DNA of 64,000 nt from Brachionus rotundiformis (taxonomy: Eukaryota; Rotifera; Eurotatoria; Ploima; Brachionidae). The stretch spans positions 1,357,327 to 1,421,326 of the forward strand of contig JAESIW010000200.1 in the NCBI GenBank assembly GCA_016802295.1, read 5' to 3'. Under the pieces are notes generated by a model. The model searched no databases and was not told the origin of the DNA. It worked only from the letters and a program-made list of their open reading frames with translations. The translations under genes were made by a program, and so were the position numbers. Of this stretch, positions 24,192-37,784 are shown piece after piece. Positions within the stretch are counted from its first letter, which is position 1. The number at the start of each line of letters is the position of its first letter.

Positions 24192-27100
24192 TCGTTCTAA
24201 TTAGTTCTTATTTGCTCGCTTCTAGTCCATTAATTAAATCATAAATCTAATTTTAAATTAATAAAAATTTAGCTAGATAATCGGCATTGTGAAAAAATGC
24301 TTATCAACGAATATTTATATTTATCTTTCACCAGATTTTGGTCTATTTCGCTTTGTTCTATGCCAAGTAGTCTTTTATCAAGTTAAAGAATATTGATTTT
24401 TAATGAATCAATTCCTAAATCAAACCAAAAATTACTTTTCTCTAGAACACTTAAGATTTTCAAGTTTAATAAATATCTTCGAATCTGCCTGAGGGCCCAA
24501 CTCTGATTAATTCTTTTTTTTAATATTACTAAATTATAAAAAAATTTAAATTTAATTATTTTGGGATAATTATTTGGAATTTTTCTTTTAAATACAAAAA
24601 AAAAGAATCTATTAATAAATTTAATTTTCCAATAGGCTGTTAAAAATTTTAATTTTCTAAGTGAAAGTTGTTGATAACATGTTTTATAATATGCACAATT
24701 GTTTCTTTTTTTCTAATAGTGATGAAACATACGAGCCTACGAATCATTCATTTGAACTAGTTAAAAATTTATATTGTAGATAATTAAATTTGAATAAAGA
24801 TATTATTTGTTTTCGTGGTAATTACTTTTTAAAAATAGAAAAGAAAAAATTAGGCAAAATGCTTCATATACAATTAATTTACATTAACAGCTTGAGTGCT
24901 AAATTAAGAGATAACTTTTGACAAGTAAAAATAGTCAGTCAAAGGAAAAAAATAAAGAAGCTGAATACTGCGTTATTTGGCATGATGCAAATTAAGTCAG
25001 GATATTATGATATTGACTAGATTGTTCACTGTTATATTTGTTGAGATAAATTGAAAATTTTAATGATTAGGATTTGATTAATTCGGAAAAGCGAATTTCA
25101 CATAGAAAAAAAAACCCGTTTTGATAAATATTTGCTTCAATAATAACAAAAGTATCAAAATAAACTCTCGTTGAATCACGTATTGATTCTTGATGAAATT
25201 TATTAATGATTTTTGGAGATTAATTTTTTTTTAAATAATTTTTTTTTCCAAAATCAATTTTTAATGCTTCCTACATTTCTCTATTTCCCATTAACAAAAA
25301 AAAGCATAATTTGAAAATAATAATTTTAAATAGCTTAAATTTGTAAAATGTTATCTAATTAACAAAATCTAAAAAGAGAATTATTAACAAAAGCATATTT
25401 AAACCATGTCTTATTTACCTTAATAATCAAGATTGTATCTAATTATTGGATTTTTCTGCAAATTTGCTTCTAATGATTCCTTAATGACTAATTTTCCTAA
25501 ATCTCTCCTTAAAATAAGGAGTAAGATTTTTTCTAACTCTTAAATAATATAAATTAGCCTTAATTTGTCTCTTAAGATCTCGAAAATTTATTTCCCAAAA
25601 TATTTTTAAGTAACTTTTTTTTAGAAAGGAAGTTGATTTAACAATGACATTTTTTTTATAATATAGAACTAAAGATTTTGAAGTATTAATACCAAAATTG
25701 ATTAAAATATCAGGAAAAAGAGTAATATTGGTTTTGGTTTAAATTAGAAATTTTTTTGAAAATTTTTTAAAAAGTTATTTAAGTTATTAAAAAACGTTTT
25801 GAGTAATTGAGCTAGATTTAAAAATTACCAATTTCCTCTTCATGCAAATTGTTTAAATGAATAAATTTGTTTATAAATAAATAAATTCAACTATGATTTA
25901 TTCAAGAGTTGATTTTATTAACAACTTTGTATGATCAGTTATCATTTTAAAATATTACTGGCGTAAACTTGATCATATTTTATTTTAGGGATAATTTTGG
26001 CACCAAGCAAAGTGAAAATCTCTTCTTTTTAATTATTTTTGTCTTAATCCTAGAATGAATAATTCAAATCCGTTCTTTTTCTAATTTAAATTTTTACATT
26101 TGAAAAAAATTTTCTTATTTTAATTTCGAGATTTTCGTATTCGCCTCAATAGAAAATTAAAAGCCTCGTTCCCTTAACTTGTTCAGATTTAAATTAAATC
26201 ACGTAAAAATTAGCAAATTATTGGATTCCTATACTATCCAAAAATACACATAATAGATCAATAAAATCTTGATAAAAATTACTAATCACTTTTAAAAAAG
26301 ATTAAAATAATTGATTAATTATAAGATCGGTTTAAAAATGATTTTTGTAAAATCTCCAAAAGTAAATTTGTTTTTTTTCTTTTATTGATTAAAAATACGA
26401 CCTTTAAATTAAAATTTTCAAGATTTTCTTGAAATTTGGAACTGATTGCTAAATTTTTTTGTTAATGTTAACTTATTTAAATGGTAAATAAGAACCAAAT
26501 TTTGGTTTTTATCATAGAATAGATTTCAAGTGTTTAACAAACTTGAGAATTGGCTATGAAATTCTTATAAAAAGAATAAGAAAATATCGAAATTTGTTTT
26601 TATACTACTCAATGTAAACAAAATAAGCTCGTGATATAATCTGACAAATTGATATTTTTTAGCATCTAAATTTTGAAATAATAAAAATAAAATAATTAAA
26701 AACTTGCGTTTTGTTCAAACAAAAGAATTAGGCACAAAATTAGAATTAATCTTTAATTTGGCAAACAGGTCTATCAATATGCAATTCATTTCGCCAAAAA
26801 AGGAAATTAATGCTTCTGTTTAAATTGAATATAATCAGCATTCTTTTATTATTTATTAGATTGATTTATGTGACAAAATTTTTGTTGCCACTTGATATTA
26901 GTAACATTTGATTCAAACAGAATACTCAAATATTAAGTTCTCTTCAAAAATTAAACATCTATAAATTCTCCAAGATTCAATTCTAATTTTCTTAATATCC
27001 CTAGAAATTAGACCCAATAATCGGATAATTAAATAAAATATTTTTATAAAAAATCCACATTTTTATTATTTGTCATGAAAATAGACTTGGTAATTTTTGT

Positions 27101-29289
27101 TCAAGCTAAAATAACGCAATACTTAAACACCTATGAGAACTTAAATCTATTTTTATAATTTAAAATTAATTTTTTGTTGAAAATTTAATTCAATTTGGTC
27201 TATTTGCGTGAGTACCTAGCAATAGATTTTTAAATTTTAAATTAATTGGTTAGAGATTATTCTAATCAATTCAAAATTTACCTGAGTAAATAACTCATAT
27301 GAGAGAGTTGGTGCACCATGCTATATAGAAGCATATTCATGGAAACTTTATCAAGATGTCCTATACGGAAATTATCTATTCAATGCTAATTCTTACAAAT
27401 TCTTATTTCTAAGATTTTAAAATTTATAAAAATGCATTCCAAAACCAGATCAGATTAAAAATTTACCAAATCTTATCTTATTTTTTAAATGTATAAAAAC
27501 AGAGCTTATTTTAGGAGCAAAAAAATAAAGTCATTCGTGCAATCACTTTCAAATCGTATGTTTTTTCGGTTGGTTCCATTCAATAAATAAGTATCTTATT
27601 TTTTTCCTAATGAATTAACCAAGTCTCTAAAAATAAAGCGATTGATTATCAAAATCAAATGATATATTAATATCTAAGAGCTAATTTTTGATTGATGATT
27701 TTTATTTTAAATAAATGATTAGCGTATATTAAAGAATCAAAAATAAAATAAAAAAAGAAATCATAAATAATTATTTTTAATACAGAAAAACATTTTGATT
27801 CCTTATGCTACGACTTCTCATAAGTTTTAGGATCTATGACAGAAAAAATTACGAAATATTTTAAAAAATCCTTTTAATGCTTTAAATTTTGGTTATAAAT
27901 AAATACCATCCAATGTACTTTATGTGAGATAAGATAGATAGGATAATAGAGCTAATCTGATTTATAATTAAACATATCCTTAGCTAAGAGCTTATAAATA
28001 AAATATTATTATACTTAAATTGGAATATTATTATTTCAAGCCAGTGTAGTTCCCAAAAAGATAAAACGTTTTGATTAATTGGAAAGGGAATTCGATTTTT
28101 GATGAACATACTCTAGTTCGCTAATCAAAGTATTCTCATTGGACTTGCATGTTCTAAATTGGTGATCATTTCCCTCAAATGTTTTATTATCATTGTTGCC
28201 ATCAAATTATTTCATTCATTTGAAAAATTCATTAGGAATTATCTCTAATTTATTAACAATTTTAAAGATTAATTTTTATAAACTTATTAATTATATGCAA
28301 TCAATTTGGCCTGAGCATAAACAATATTTTATTAATTAAGCAGCTTATTAGTATTTTTTAATGAATTTAAACTTCTAAGATTTGATTAGTCGCCGGAAAA
28401 GAGATAAAGTGGAATTAATCTTTTCAAAGATGATAACTTTTGGTTAAACCAACGCGCAAAGTGTTTATAATTAAATAATTCTTACAATTAAAAGATTTAA
28501 ACAAATCCTGATACAACATATTTTTTGTTTAAAAATTACTTAATAAAAAGATACAAGTTAGAAAATAAGATTAGTTTTGGATAGCAGATAGTTGCGTTAT
28601 TTTGTTTGAATATTTAACAAGTTAAAAAAAGCTAATAGTAAAATGATAGACAGGTTTTAGATTATCTTTTTAATGTTTACGTCATATCTTAGCAAAAAAC
28701 TATCTCTAAAATTGTAATTAATTTTCTATAAATGATTTTTTTATTCAGCTAAAATCTATTAGTGATTTTTTCCAAATTTTATTTTAATGGTTTAATTTGA
28801 CAGAAAAAATCATACAAAAGATACTCGAGCTTTTCTATTCAAAATAGTTGTCATTTAACTCAGGCAATTAATTATTTATGCATCCTTATCTAATGCAGTT
28901 TTCTTAATTTAATCTTAAATTATTCGAACCTATCAACTGGAATAGACTTTGTACCCCCCCACACTACAATGCCTAAAATTAAACAACCTTAAAAGTCTAT
29001 TTACGCAAAATAATATATAAGCAAAATTTGTTAATTTTTAATGATTCTTTTTTAAGATTTCCTGCATAAAAAATCAGAAACCAAAGTAAATTTTTTTTAC
29101 TTTAAACTAAAAGTATTTTTTTTAAATAAATATTGTAAAATTCAATGGGCTAAATGAACTTTTGTACTATAAACTCTAAGTTTATTATTTTAAAAAAACT
29201 CACTAGTAATATCCAAACTATTAAAAAGGTAAGTTTTAATTATTTAAAAAATTCTTCTATTAAACAAATATTGAATTATTAAACAAGTC
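24192..29289. other. Gene desert, no coding sequence recognised
   Basis: About 5 kb with stops in every frame and strong AT bias. It lies upstream of the innexin start and downstream of the chitin synthase stop. I searched both strands for exons, tRNA-like A/B boxes, LINE motifs and arrays and saw none I would defend. It may hold innexin regulatory sequence or degraded repeats that cannot be recognised by eye. Confidence 0.5.
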
Positions 29290-29537
29290 AGAACCTCAAA
29301 AATTAATTAAAATAAAAACGAGCTATAAATCATTGATTAATTTATAAATTAGTTTTTCTGGTGATACAATTAAAATTTTTCAGTTGATTATAAAAAATTT
29401 AATAGATATATATTTTTTTAAATTTGTAGAGAAAAATTTCTCAGTTAATAAATATTTTATTTCTTTATTGAAAATTATTTTTGTAAGAGACTGCTAAATC
29501 TGCCAAAAAAAATAAAAGATTCATATAAAATTAACAA
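29290..29537 (+). repeat. Left copy of a direct repeat flanking the first assembly gap
   Basis: This stretch of about 250 bp, ending ...cataaaattaacaa at the first N, is repeated almost exactly at 30058-30311. Differences are a few substitutions and a short (3-6 base) insertion of att in the right copy. This is typical of two alleles, or the two ends of one overlapping region, placed on both sides of a scaffold gap. Confidence 0.9.
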
Positions 29538-30057
29538 NNNNNNNNNNNNNNNNNNNNNNNNNNNNNNNNNNNNNNNNNNNNNNNNNNNNNNNNNNNNNNN
29601 NNNNNNNNNNNNNNNNNNNNNNNNNNNNNNNNNNNNNNNNNNNNNNNNNNNNNNNNNNNNNNNNNNNNNNNNNNNNNNNNNNNNNNNNNNNNNNNNNNNN
29701 NNNNNNNNNNNNNNNNNNNNNNNNNNNNNNNNNNNNNNNNNNNNNNNNNNNNNNNNNNNNNNNNNNNNNNNNNNNNNNNNNNNNNNNNNNNNNNNNNNNN
29801 NNNNNNNNNNNNNNNNNNNNNNNNNNNNNNNNNNNNNNNNNNNNNNNNNNNNNNNNNNNNNNNNNNNNNNNNNNNNNNNNNNNNNNNNNNNNNNNNNNNN
29901 NNNNNNNNNNNNNNNNNNNNNNNNNNNNNNNNNNNNNNNNNNNNNNNNNNNNNNNNNNNNNNNNNNNNNNNNNNNNNNNNNNNNNNNNNNNNNNNNNNNN
30001 NNNNNNNNNNNNNNNNNNNNNNNNNNNNNNNNNNNNNNNNNNNNNNNNNNNNNNNNN
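29538..30057. other. Assembly gap (520 N)
   Basis: An unbroken run of N. An open reading frame across it is meaningless. Because the flanks are duplicate copies, the true gap may be zero or negative in length. Confidence 0.99.
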
Positions 30058-30311
30058 AGAACCTCAAAAATTAATTAAAATAAAAACGAGCTATAAATCA
30101 TTGATTATTATTAATTTATAAATTAGTTTTTCTGGTGATACAATTAAAATTTTTCAGTTGATTATAAAAAATTTAATAGATATGTATTTTTTTAAATTTG
30201 TAGAGAAAAATTTTTCAGTTAATAAATATTTTATTTCTTTATTGAAAATTATTTTTGTAAGAGACTGCTAAATCTGCCAAAAAAAATAAAAGATTCATAT
30301 AAAATTAACAA
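30058..30311 (+). repeat. Right copy of the direct repeat flanking the first assembly gap
   Basis: Matches 29290-29537 over its whole length with few differences. It is followed directly by unique sequence leading into the chitin synthase 3' end. Confidence 0.9.
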
Positions 30312-30408
30312 ATGAATCAGTTAATAAATTATTTTAAAATCCAAAGCATTTAGTTAAGGAAATGCAATGAAATTATCAATTAATTAATTGATTAAAATTT
30401 CATTTTTT

Positions 30409-33400
30409 TCACACATGTTCTTCTACTACGTTTTGATTTTTCTTTTTTTTATCCTTCTTCTTGGGTTGTTCCGATTCTGACTGATTCAGATCCTTTTGTT
30501 TTTTGCTGGATATGTTTCCACTTACAGGTATTCCGTGCATGTTAAATATCATCTTGTTGAACCGCTTGTCCACTATTTTATTTGACAAATTTGTGCTTGA
30601 TGCACGGGCACCGAACATCCCACTTACTCTGGACTCACGGCCCATTCCACCAACATTCACCGAAGTATCCAAGTCTATACCATTAAAGCCTAATATCGAA
30701 TCATTGTAAATGTTATTGGCGGCTGCGTTTCCATCTCTTAGCATTGAAAATCTTCTTCGGAAATTGACATCTAAAGAGTTTTTCTTTTGAAGTCTTCTAC
30801 TTCTTCTATTACGCTTGTTGGCAATCGGATCAACAGATCTTGATTTATCTAACATTTTATCTTCACTTCTTGATCTATAGTCATCTCCTTTTGAAAGAAA
30901 TTATTAAAAAAAAATATTTTATCTTGTTTTTCTCAAATTACCGTAAGGTTTTGAGTCATAGTCATCAACAAATGCAGGGTTATCATGCCCGTGTTTATTC
31001 AAGCGTTGTCTCAAAAAGTTGGAATCATAATTCTGCTGTTAAAGAAAAAAAAACAATCTAAAATTTAATAAAAAAATTTTTAAAAATATTTACATTATCT
31101 ATGTCATTAACAGGCTTTCCATTGATCATAACATCTTCTGATTCACTAGCATTGTCAGAAGCTTTATCTATTTCTTCATCGCTATAATCTGGCATTGGCT
31201 CAGCTTCTTCATCAATTGGCTAATAAAGAATTAATAAATTTTTAATTTAAGTGAACAATTAAAAATTGGTTGAAGAACCCTCAAATGTTGATTGTAATTT
31301 ATTATTATATTTATTAACTTGTTAATACAATTAAAATTTTATAAAAATTCTTACTTTAATTTGCTGGAGCATTTTGACTGTGTCAATGATGTCCTCTATT
31401 CTCATTCCTTCGTGAATATTCGATCTGAGTTTAGTTGAAGCAAGGATATGTTGAAATGTGTTATATCTATGGCACAACATTGCCAAGAACTGGACCAAAG
31501 AGATAAAAGCAAAGAATACCAAATGAAGTACTCCTAGAGGTTCGATTAGCACAGGTTGGTAATAAAGTGACGGTATTGGAATTGGAATATACAACATGTC
31601 TTTGAGTCTGTCTTGAGCAAGTAAAACTGGAAAAACAAATGCGATCCATAAAGCGTTAAGCATAAAGAAAGCAAACACTCCTCTGTCTCTCATGTCATTT
31701 AAAGATACTTGTAATTTGTGCTTGGCTGGAGGATCCAGTTTTTCTACCATCAAATATTTTTTGATCAATTTTTTCCAGAATATTTTCTCATTATCATTTA
31801 ACTCGACAAAATCAGAAAATTTCAATGCTTCTTCTTGAATTAACCAAAATTGACTTGGATTATCATCATTATCAGCTCTATTTTGATTATTCAAACCATT
31901 TAATAAATTAACCAAATTTTGATTATTAGCTAAACCAGTGTTGTTATATTGATTTTCTATTAACTTTTCCACGTCAACTCCATTTTCCAATTGTTTATCA
32001 ATTGTTTCCTTCATTTCAAGTCTTTCCAAAGCGGCCAATATTTGCAACAGTAGTTCATCTTGAGAATTACTGGCTCCGTTTTCCAAAAGCTCTTCTATTT
32101 TATTAATCAACTCATTATTGGTCTTTGCGTCTGAAAGCTGTTTTTCAAGCTCCTTAACATCATTTTCATCTAAATTTATCTTACGCCGCTTTTGAGGCAC
32201 ATAAACATTGTCCCTAGTACCCCAACTGGTTTGGTTCATGTTGGTTAATGAATAAATTATAATCAAAATGTAACTAGCTGGTATGCACAGGAAAAACAAA
32301 AAGCAAGGCTTTACACAATTGAGCTCAAATGGATGGCATATAGCTGTCAAAAAGAATATCACGGCCATAATTACCAGAAAAAGCACTGCTGTAGTTTTCC
32401 AAGAGCCATCAACTACACGCACTATAGTTCCAACAACTACAATCATCATCAAAATAGAATAATATGTGCCAAGCATTGCTGCAAAGCCAATTTTTATTTC
32501 TTCTTTCCAATCTTGGTAGCATACAACCAAAAAAATTACTGCTGGAAGACATGCTAGCAAAAATGAGCCCCACATGTCTATGTCAGTAGTGGCGTTAAAG
32601 GCGTCAGCGATTGCTATGGTAATTGTAGCAGGACTCAAAATGTAAGAGGCCAGAAAACACATATGGTAAAGAACGCAAATAAACGAGACATTTTCGTTTA
32701 TGCGTATTGTTCGTCGGTAGTTTTTAAGAAAGCAGACTGTATTTCCAAGAGTAGAGGGTATCCAACGTCTACGTTGGTTGAAATATTCAGTAATGGTCTC
32801 GGGAGCGTGAGTGTAGGCGTCCGATGCTGCGCAGTATTCTATTTTGTATCCTTGTTCAATTAACAAACGCGATAGCCAACGATCTTCGCCAAGATCTTGA
32901 AGTAAAATTTCCTCTGGATCTTCTGGTTTTTTTGCAAACATGGCCATGACGTTGTCGTCCATTAGGGCTGATGCTCTGTATAAACAAAAGCATCCAGGAG
33001 CGCATAATACACATCCAAGACTATGTTCAGTAGTCTTTTGTAGCCAATATGAAATAGCATACTCCATTTTTTGGAACCAAATCAATGGACCTGTACCAAT
33101 AGGATGGATACGACCACATGCGGCACCAACTTTTTTATTCTTTCGCATTCGATCTATTAACATGCGCACTGAGTCCGGACCAAAATCAACATCGCCATCC
33201 ATTGTCAAAATAAATGTATTTTCAGCCTTTTAAAAATCAGAAAAATTATTTTAATAATTATATTAAAATTTTTTTAAAACTGTTTCTTATCAAGATAATT
33301 TAAAAAATTTGAATATTCAAAAATTAAATATTGTTTTGATCACTAATTAGTAAAAAAATAAAGCTAACTTCAATTAAAAGTTTTGATCACTAATTAGTAA

Positions 33401-35864
33401 AAAAATAAAGCTAACTTCAATTAAAAGTTTAGGTCCTAAAACATCCTTGTAGTAAATATGTAGTTCTTCGTTTTGAGCAATATGACGTCTATGCTTTCGT
33501 CTTCTGGGATCTTCTTCAACCATTTTGTACAAAGCCTGAAGACGATCTTCGCATTTTCCCAACAATCTATAGCCCAACAGATAGTACATGTACATTACCA
33601 TACTCCATCTCTTACGTTTAATAACCCTTTTTTTATCTTTCAAATGAACTATTAGTAAATTTCCACCAGGTAGTTTCCAAGTTAATCGACCTCCGTACGG
33701 AGTTGGACTTTTTATTGGCGCTGTCATCTTCATACCTTCAATATCATGAACAATACCTGCTGCTTTATCAATCGCATTAATTAACTCTCTGACAAATGAG
33801 TTAATAGTTTTTTCTCCTTTATCATTTTTCTCAAATGCATCATCAAAAAATATATGAGATTCAATCTCATAATAATCCGGATCAATGACATTGAAGTATT
33901 CTTTGGCTTTTTTTCGGGCACTTTGGTCAATATCCATTCTCATAATTGACTTTAGAATTTGTATCATTTCGCTTCTTGTTTCATGCCAAAGAGTTCCGCA
34001 CAGATACAATTTAGGTACTGAATCAAATTGTTTATCATTGTCCAAAGCTGATATGCCATCAACAATATCCAATTCTTCGAAATGCTCCTCTAACTTAGAC
34101 TTTGAATACTCTTTCTCATTTCTACGCCTATTTAGAAGCAAGGACTGCTCGACCAAGGCACTGTCGTATTGAGGCAGAACAAACAGAACTTCAGTCGAAG
34201 CAAGACGCTTATTCTCTGGAAACCATGCATGAATAGCTATCCAAATTTCAGACAACCACCAAAGACCTAGACCAAATATAAGCTGCCATTTAAGATTTCC
34301 TTTTGTAAAAGTTTCCGAACATTCCCAATACATCATGTCTTTTATAAAATCGATCCTGTTTATACCACCATTACAAATAACCATATAAATGCCAATCGTG
34401 ACTGGTGTAGCCAATGTTAATGGTAAAGCAAAAGCCATCTTTTGCATGCACATTTTACACGATGACTTGGAAAAGTAATAGCATAATCCAGTGCTAAAAA
34501 AGTGTATTATAAATGGCACAAACGGGCTAATTGTTTTCCAATAATCGTCAGCTGTCTTTTCTTTCACTGCTATGAAATCAAACAAATTTGGTGTAGTTGG
34601 ATTATTCCATGCATTATTTGGCACAGTTAAGACTGACTCTAAGTGCATGGCTATTGGTATCATGCTCGTAGTAGTCATAAACTCTTGGCCTAGATCCCTT
34701 TTTTTAAATTGATGAAGAGCGTCAGAGTCATAATTTACATCTATACCACCAAAGTCAAAATTAGAATCACCACTAGGCGGAGAAGTAGCACTGGCTATGG
34801 GCGCTTGTGGTATCTTGACAAAAGCATTTTCAAAATTTTTTGCTGGAAGCATTATGAAACTAAAAGTGATGGTAAGTGCTATTTTCCAAAGACTAGCACC
34901 AATGTTAACTTTGGAGCGGACAGTCTGCAAATGGCGCTTATAAGTAGCAAATGGCATGTTAATACAGCCTAATTTTATGTCACGATCTACATAATTTTCC
35001 CACCAAGTAATTGAAGTGAATATGAGAGCAAAAGGCGCTTCCCACGAGCCTTTCCAAACAGGTTTTTCGTCAGCCATTTGACGCATAGTCTCTCCAAACG
35101 GGTCGTCAATGTCTACTGGTCTTACATCGCTTGACGGCGATGGTGTTGTCGTTTGCATGGCTTTCTCAATGAATGCAGTGTATTCTGTACCTGTGATCAC
35201 AAAGAATACAGTACATTGTGCCACCAGAGCTATAAAATCGATGAAAACTATCATCGCCTTTCCAACGGCACCTGCACCATTTTTCGAAAAAAGTATCTTA
35301 CAAAAACCGGGTACAATACATAAACAGTTCATTAAAAGAACGGCTCGAACAACATCACAGCTAGGCAGTACTCGGAACACGAGCAAGCTTAATCCAAACG
35401 AGTGTATACCTTCGACAAAAAATACCTTTTTTTTTTAAATTTTTAGATTTTTAATTAACTTTATAAAAAATTAAAAATTACAATCATTATGTCAAAAATG
35501 GAAGGACCTTTGCGATTTCTGAACAAACTATGGGCAATTGATTCCATAAAGATAAATATATAAGGGATACAAATGGCAGCTGTGATCAGCATAGACCATC
35601 TGCTTGCGTATTGTCTTTCCTTTTAAAGATTTTAAAGCATTGTTTGAATAGGAAAGGATCATTTACTTGTTTAGGATTTCCCAAAGATTGAGTCATTAGC
35701 AAAAATGATCCTTTGCTGGCCACTGCTGAACACAAGACAAGCAAAAAGTAGAAGAAATAGGCTAACACTTTAAGGACTCGTTTTGTATTTTTGTAGAATC
35801 GGGAGCCTTTGCCATATCGATCTGCTGGAGACTCCAGCTGACCGGTATCCATTCCATAAGCCAT
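30409..35864 (-). CDS. Multi-pass chitin synthase (animal family, GT2)
   Basis: Seven exons (35864-35667, 35619-35482, 35425-33416, 33226-31355, 31219-31094, 31035-30942, 30887-30409) encode about 1638 residues. An N-terminal block of membrane helices (YFFYFLLVLCSAVASKGSFL, VFFVEGIHSFGLSLLVFRVL) precedes the cytosolic GT2 domain, which carries TFILTMDGDVDF (metal/donor site), EDRWLSRLL (acceptor/base) and QRRRW (processive chitin binding). More membrane helices follow, then SWGTRD, a cytoplasmic segment predicted to be coiled coil (ENDVKELEKQLSDAKT), further helices, and a lysine/arginine- and serine-rich tail. It polymerises UDP-GlcNAc into chitin and extrudes it across the plasma membrane. 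In a rotifer this would serve trophi, lorica or egg shells. No myosin motor is fused, unlike some mollusc enzymes. A 47-bp tandem duplication covers the exon 3 donor. Confidence 0.95.
33333..33430 (-). repeat. 47-bp tandem duplication spanning the exon 3 donor of chitin synthase
   Basis: A unit of 47 bp occurs twice head to tail (33333-33379 and 33380-33426), with identical sequence. On the minus strand each unit contains the last exon bases ttaattgaa followed by the donor gttagc. Using the exon-proximal donor (exon ending at 33416) joins GPKLLIE to AENTFILTMDG, as expected for the family. Using the distal copy would add codons and meet a stop. Confidence 0.92.
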
Positions 35865-37784
35865 TTTTCGATTTTTACCAATCGAAAATCAAAATTAATT
35901 TATTTTTTATATGATAAAATTATTAAAAAATGTCTATTTTTCAAATTAAAACAAAAACATTATTTAATTAATCTAGTTATTTAAAGAGTAAAGAAAATTA
36001 AAAAAAATCAACGCTTTTAATAAAAGTATTTAATAAAAAATAGAATAAAAATACAATACTGTGTCAACTTTCACTAGATTGTTTTGGTATTAGCAAAAAT
36101 CAATTTATAAATTGGTCATTTATTAAAGCTTATTATTAAAGATTGATTCATTTTACAAAGCAAATTTCCTTATGTAGCAAAATAGCACATAGATATGACT
36201 AGATAAAAAAAAACAAACCTAAGTTGTAACATAATTTCTAGACTATGGAGTTTATCACTTAATGCAAAACTGGGTTTGTTTGTATGGGGATTTTAATATT
36301 AAACAAAAGCCCAAAATAGTTAGCCAGTTTTAGAAGATCTTATCTTAGGACCTAAATAACATTCATGATTTTTTTTATTAGGACGATCAATCCAAGTAAA
36401 AGTAAACACGTATTGAACAAATTTGGGGACAGATAAAAATTGGGAGAATTAGATCGAATAGGCTAAATAAATCTATTTATTAAAATTGTATATGGATTGT
36501 ATATGGATATTTGTTTATTTGTTTGTCATTTTTGAAAAAAATTACCTCTTCCTTAGCCTTAGAGAGGTATTTGTATTAGAGACTTATAAATATTTTTGTA
36601 TTTGTATTCAATTTTGTTTGTTTGTTAGCAATTGGCGTTGCTTTAAATGTATGTTTGTCCAAAAGATTGGAAGAATTTCACAGTCGGATTTTCAAGATTC
36701 GACTAGTTGACTATGTGAAAAAATAGTTGCTTTAGATCGGTAATGACAAAGTAAAACTAAACAAATTCAATCTTTGCCAAAGTCTATCTTTGGACTTAAA
36801 TTAATTGCGAGATTAGTCAAGATTAAATTGTATTATGTAAAAATTTAAAGAGTTTGGGACATTCAAATCCCCTAAAAATTAAGCAAGATTGTGTATAAAG
36901 CATTAAGGAAATAAAAACATGCAATTTCCGCTAAGACCGATCTAATAATTGAGTATATTTGCTATGAGCATTCTAGATATACCAAATAGATTGTTTATTT
37001 AATAAGAAGCGATTAGTCAAAGCTCAAACAAAATATATTAATTGTTTTTGCAAAAGATTCACAAATTAGAAATCAAGGTATTTTACCAAATAAATTTGCT
37101 TTTGTTAAATTTTCCTCATCCAGGCTAATCACCCAAAGAAAAAAACAAAGATAAATGAACAAAATAGTTTTTATTCAGTGAAAATTCAATTAATCTTAAT
37201 TGATCAACTTTTCAGTGTTAAAAAATAAAGCTTATTTTTAAGTTAATTTTGAGAAAAATTAATCGTTTGCATTGAAATATGGTAATTAAAATATGAAAAT
37301 TTGTTTAAAATTCGATAATCATGAAAAAATAAAAAACTACTTCTCATTATCTTTGTATACATTTATACTTTTCTTTAGGATTTTTTTAATTAATTACAAA
37401 TTAAATGAAAAATTCATTAATTTTTAATTAATTTTTCTTCACTAATTTGTGATCAGTTTAATTCAAATTTGTGACTTAATGTTGCTTTAACGAAAAAAAA
37501 ATAATATATATCTACTAAAAAGAATTACATTATAAAAATTTTTATAATTTTCCTAGTAAAAAAAAAAGAACAAAGTTTCCACAAATTTTTATCTTAAAAC
37601 ACTTATCTTAAATTATTTTATTTTCGATAATTCAAATGGATAATTTCTAAAGATCTTTATGCAATTGATGCTAAATTGTCAAAAAAAAATTAAATAAAAC
37701 TTGATTTAAATTACTAATTTATGTATAGTCACTTTATAAATAATTATGCTTGAAATTAATATTTAAAAAAAATAAATAATTAAA
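35865..37784. other. Intergenic between divergent chitin synthase and RABGGTB
   Basis: About 1.9 kb upstream of two divergently transcribed genes, so it includes both promoters. A 75-codon frame at 36486-36710 (+), rich in Cys, Phe and Ile, overlaps tttgtttg-type simple sequence and has no family resemblance, so I do not call it a gene. A fragment at 37467-37511 resembles a RABGGTB intron (see repeat). Confidence 0.5.
37467..37511 (+). repeat. Short dispersed repeat, also found as an intron of RABGGTB
   Basis: The 45 bp around tttgtgacttaatg here match the intron at 38318-38369 with only a few differences (tgctttaa, gaaaa, taatatatat in both). The intron consists almost entirely of this sequence plus its GT and AG ends. 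The similarity is too long for chance in ordinary sequence, although AT-richness lowers the bar. Confidence 0.6.

Noticed and set aside
29531..30067. Long open frame on the minus strand
   Set aside because: It consists of N from the assembly gap.
36486..36710. Cys/Phe-rich 75-codon frame
   Set aside because: Overlaps simple repeats, no splice context, no homology recognised.
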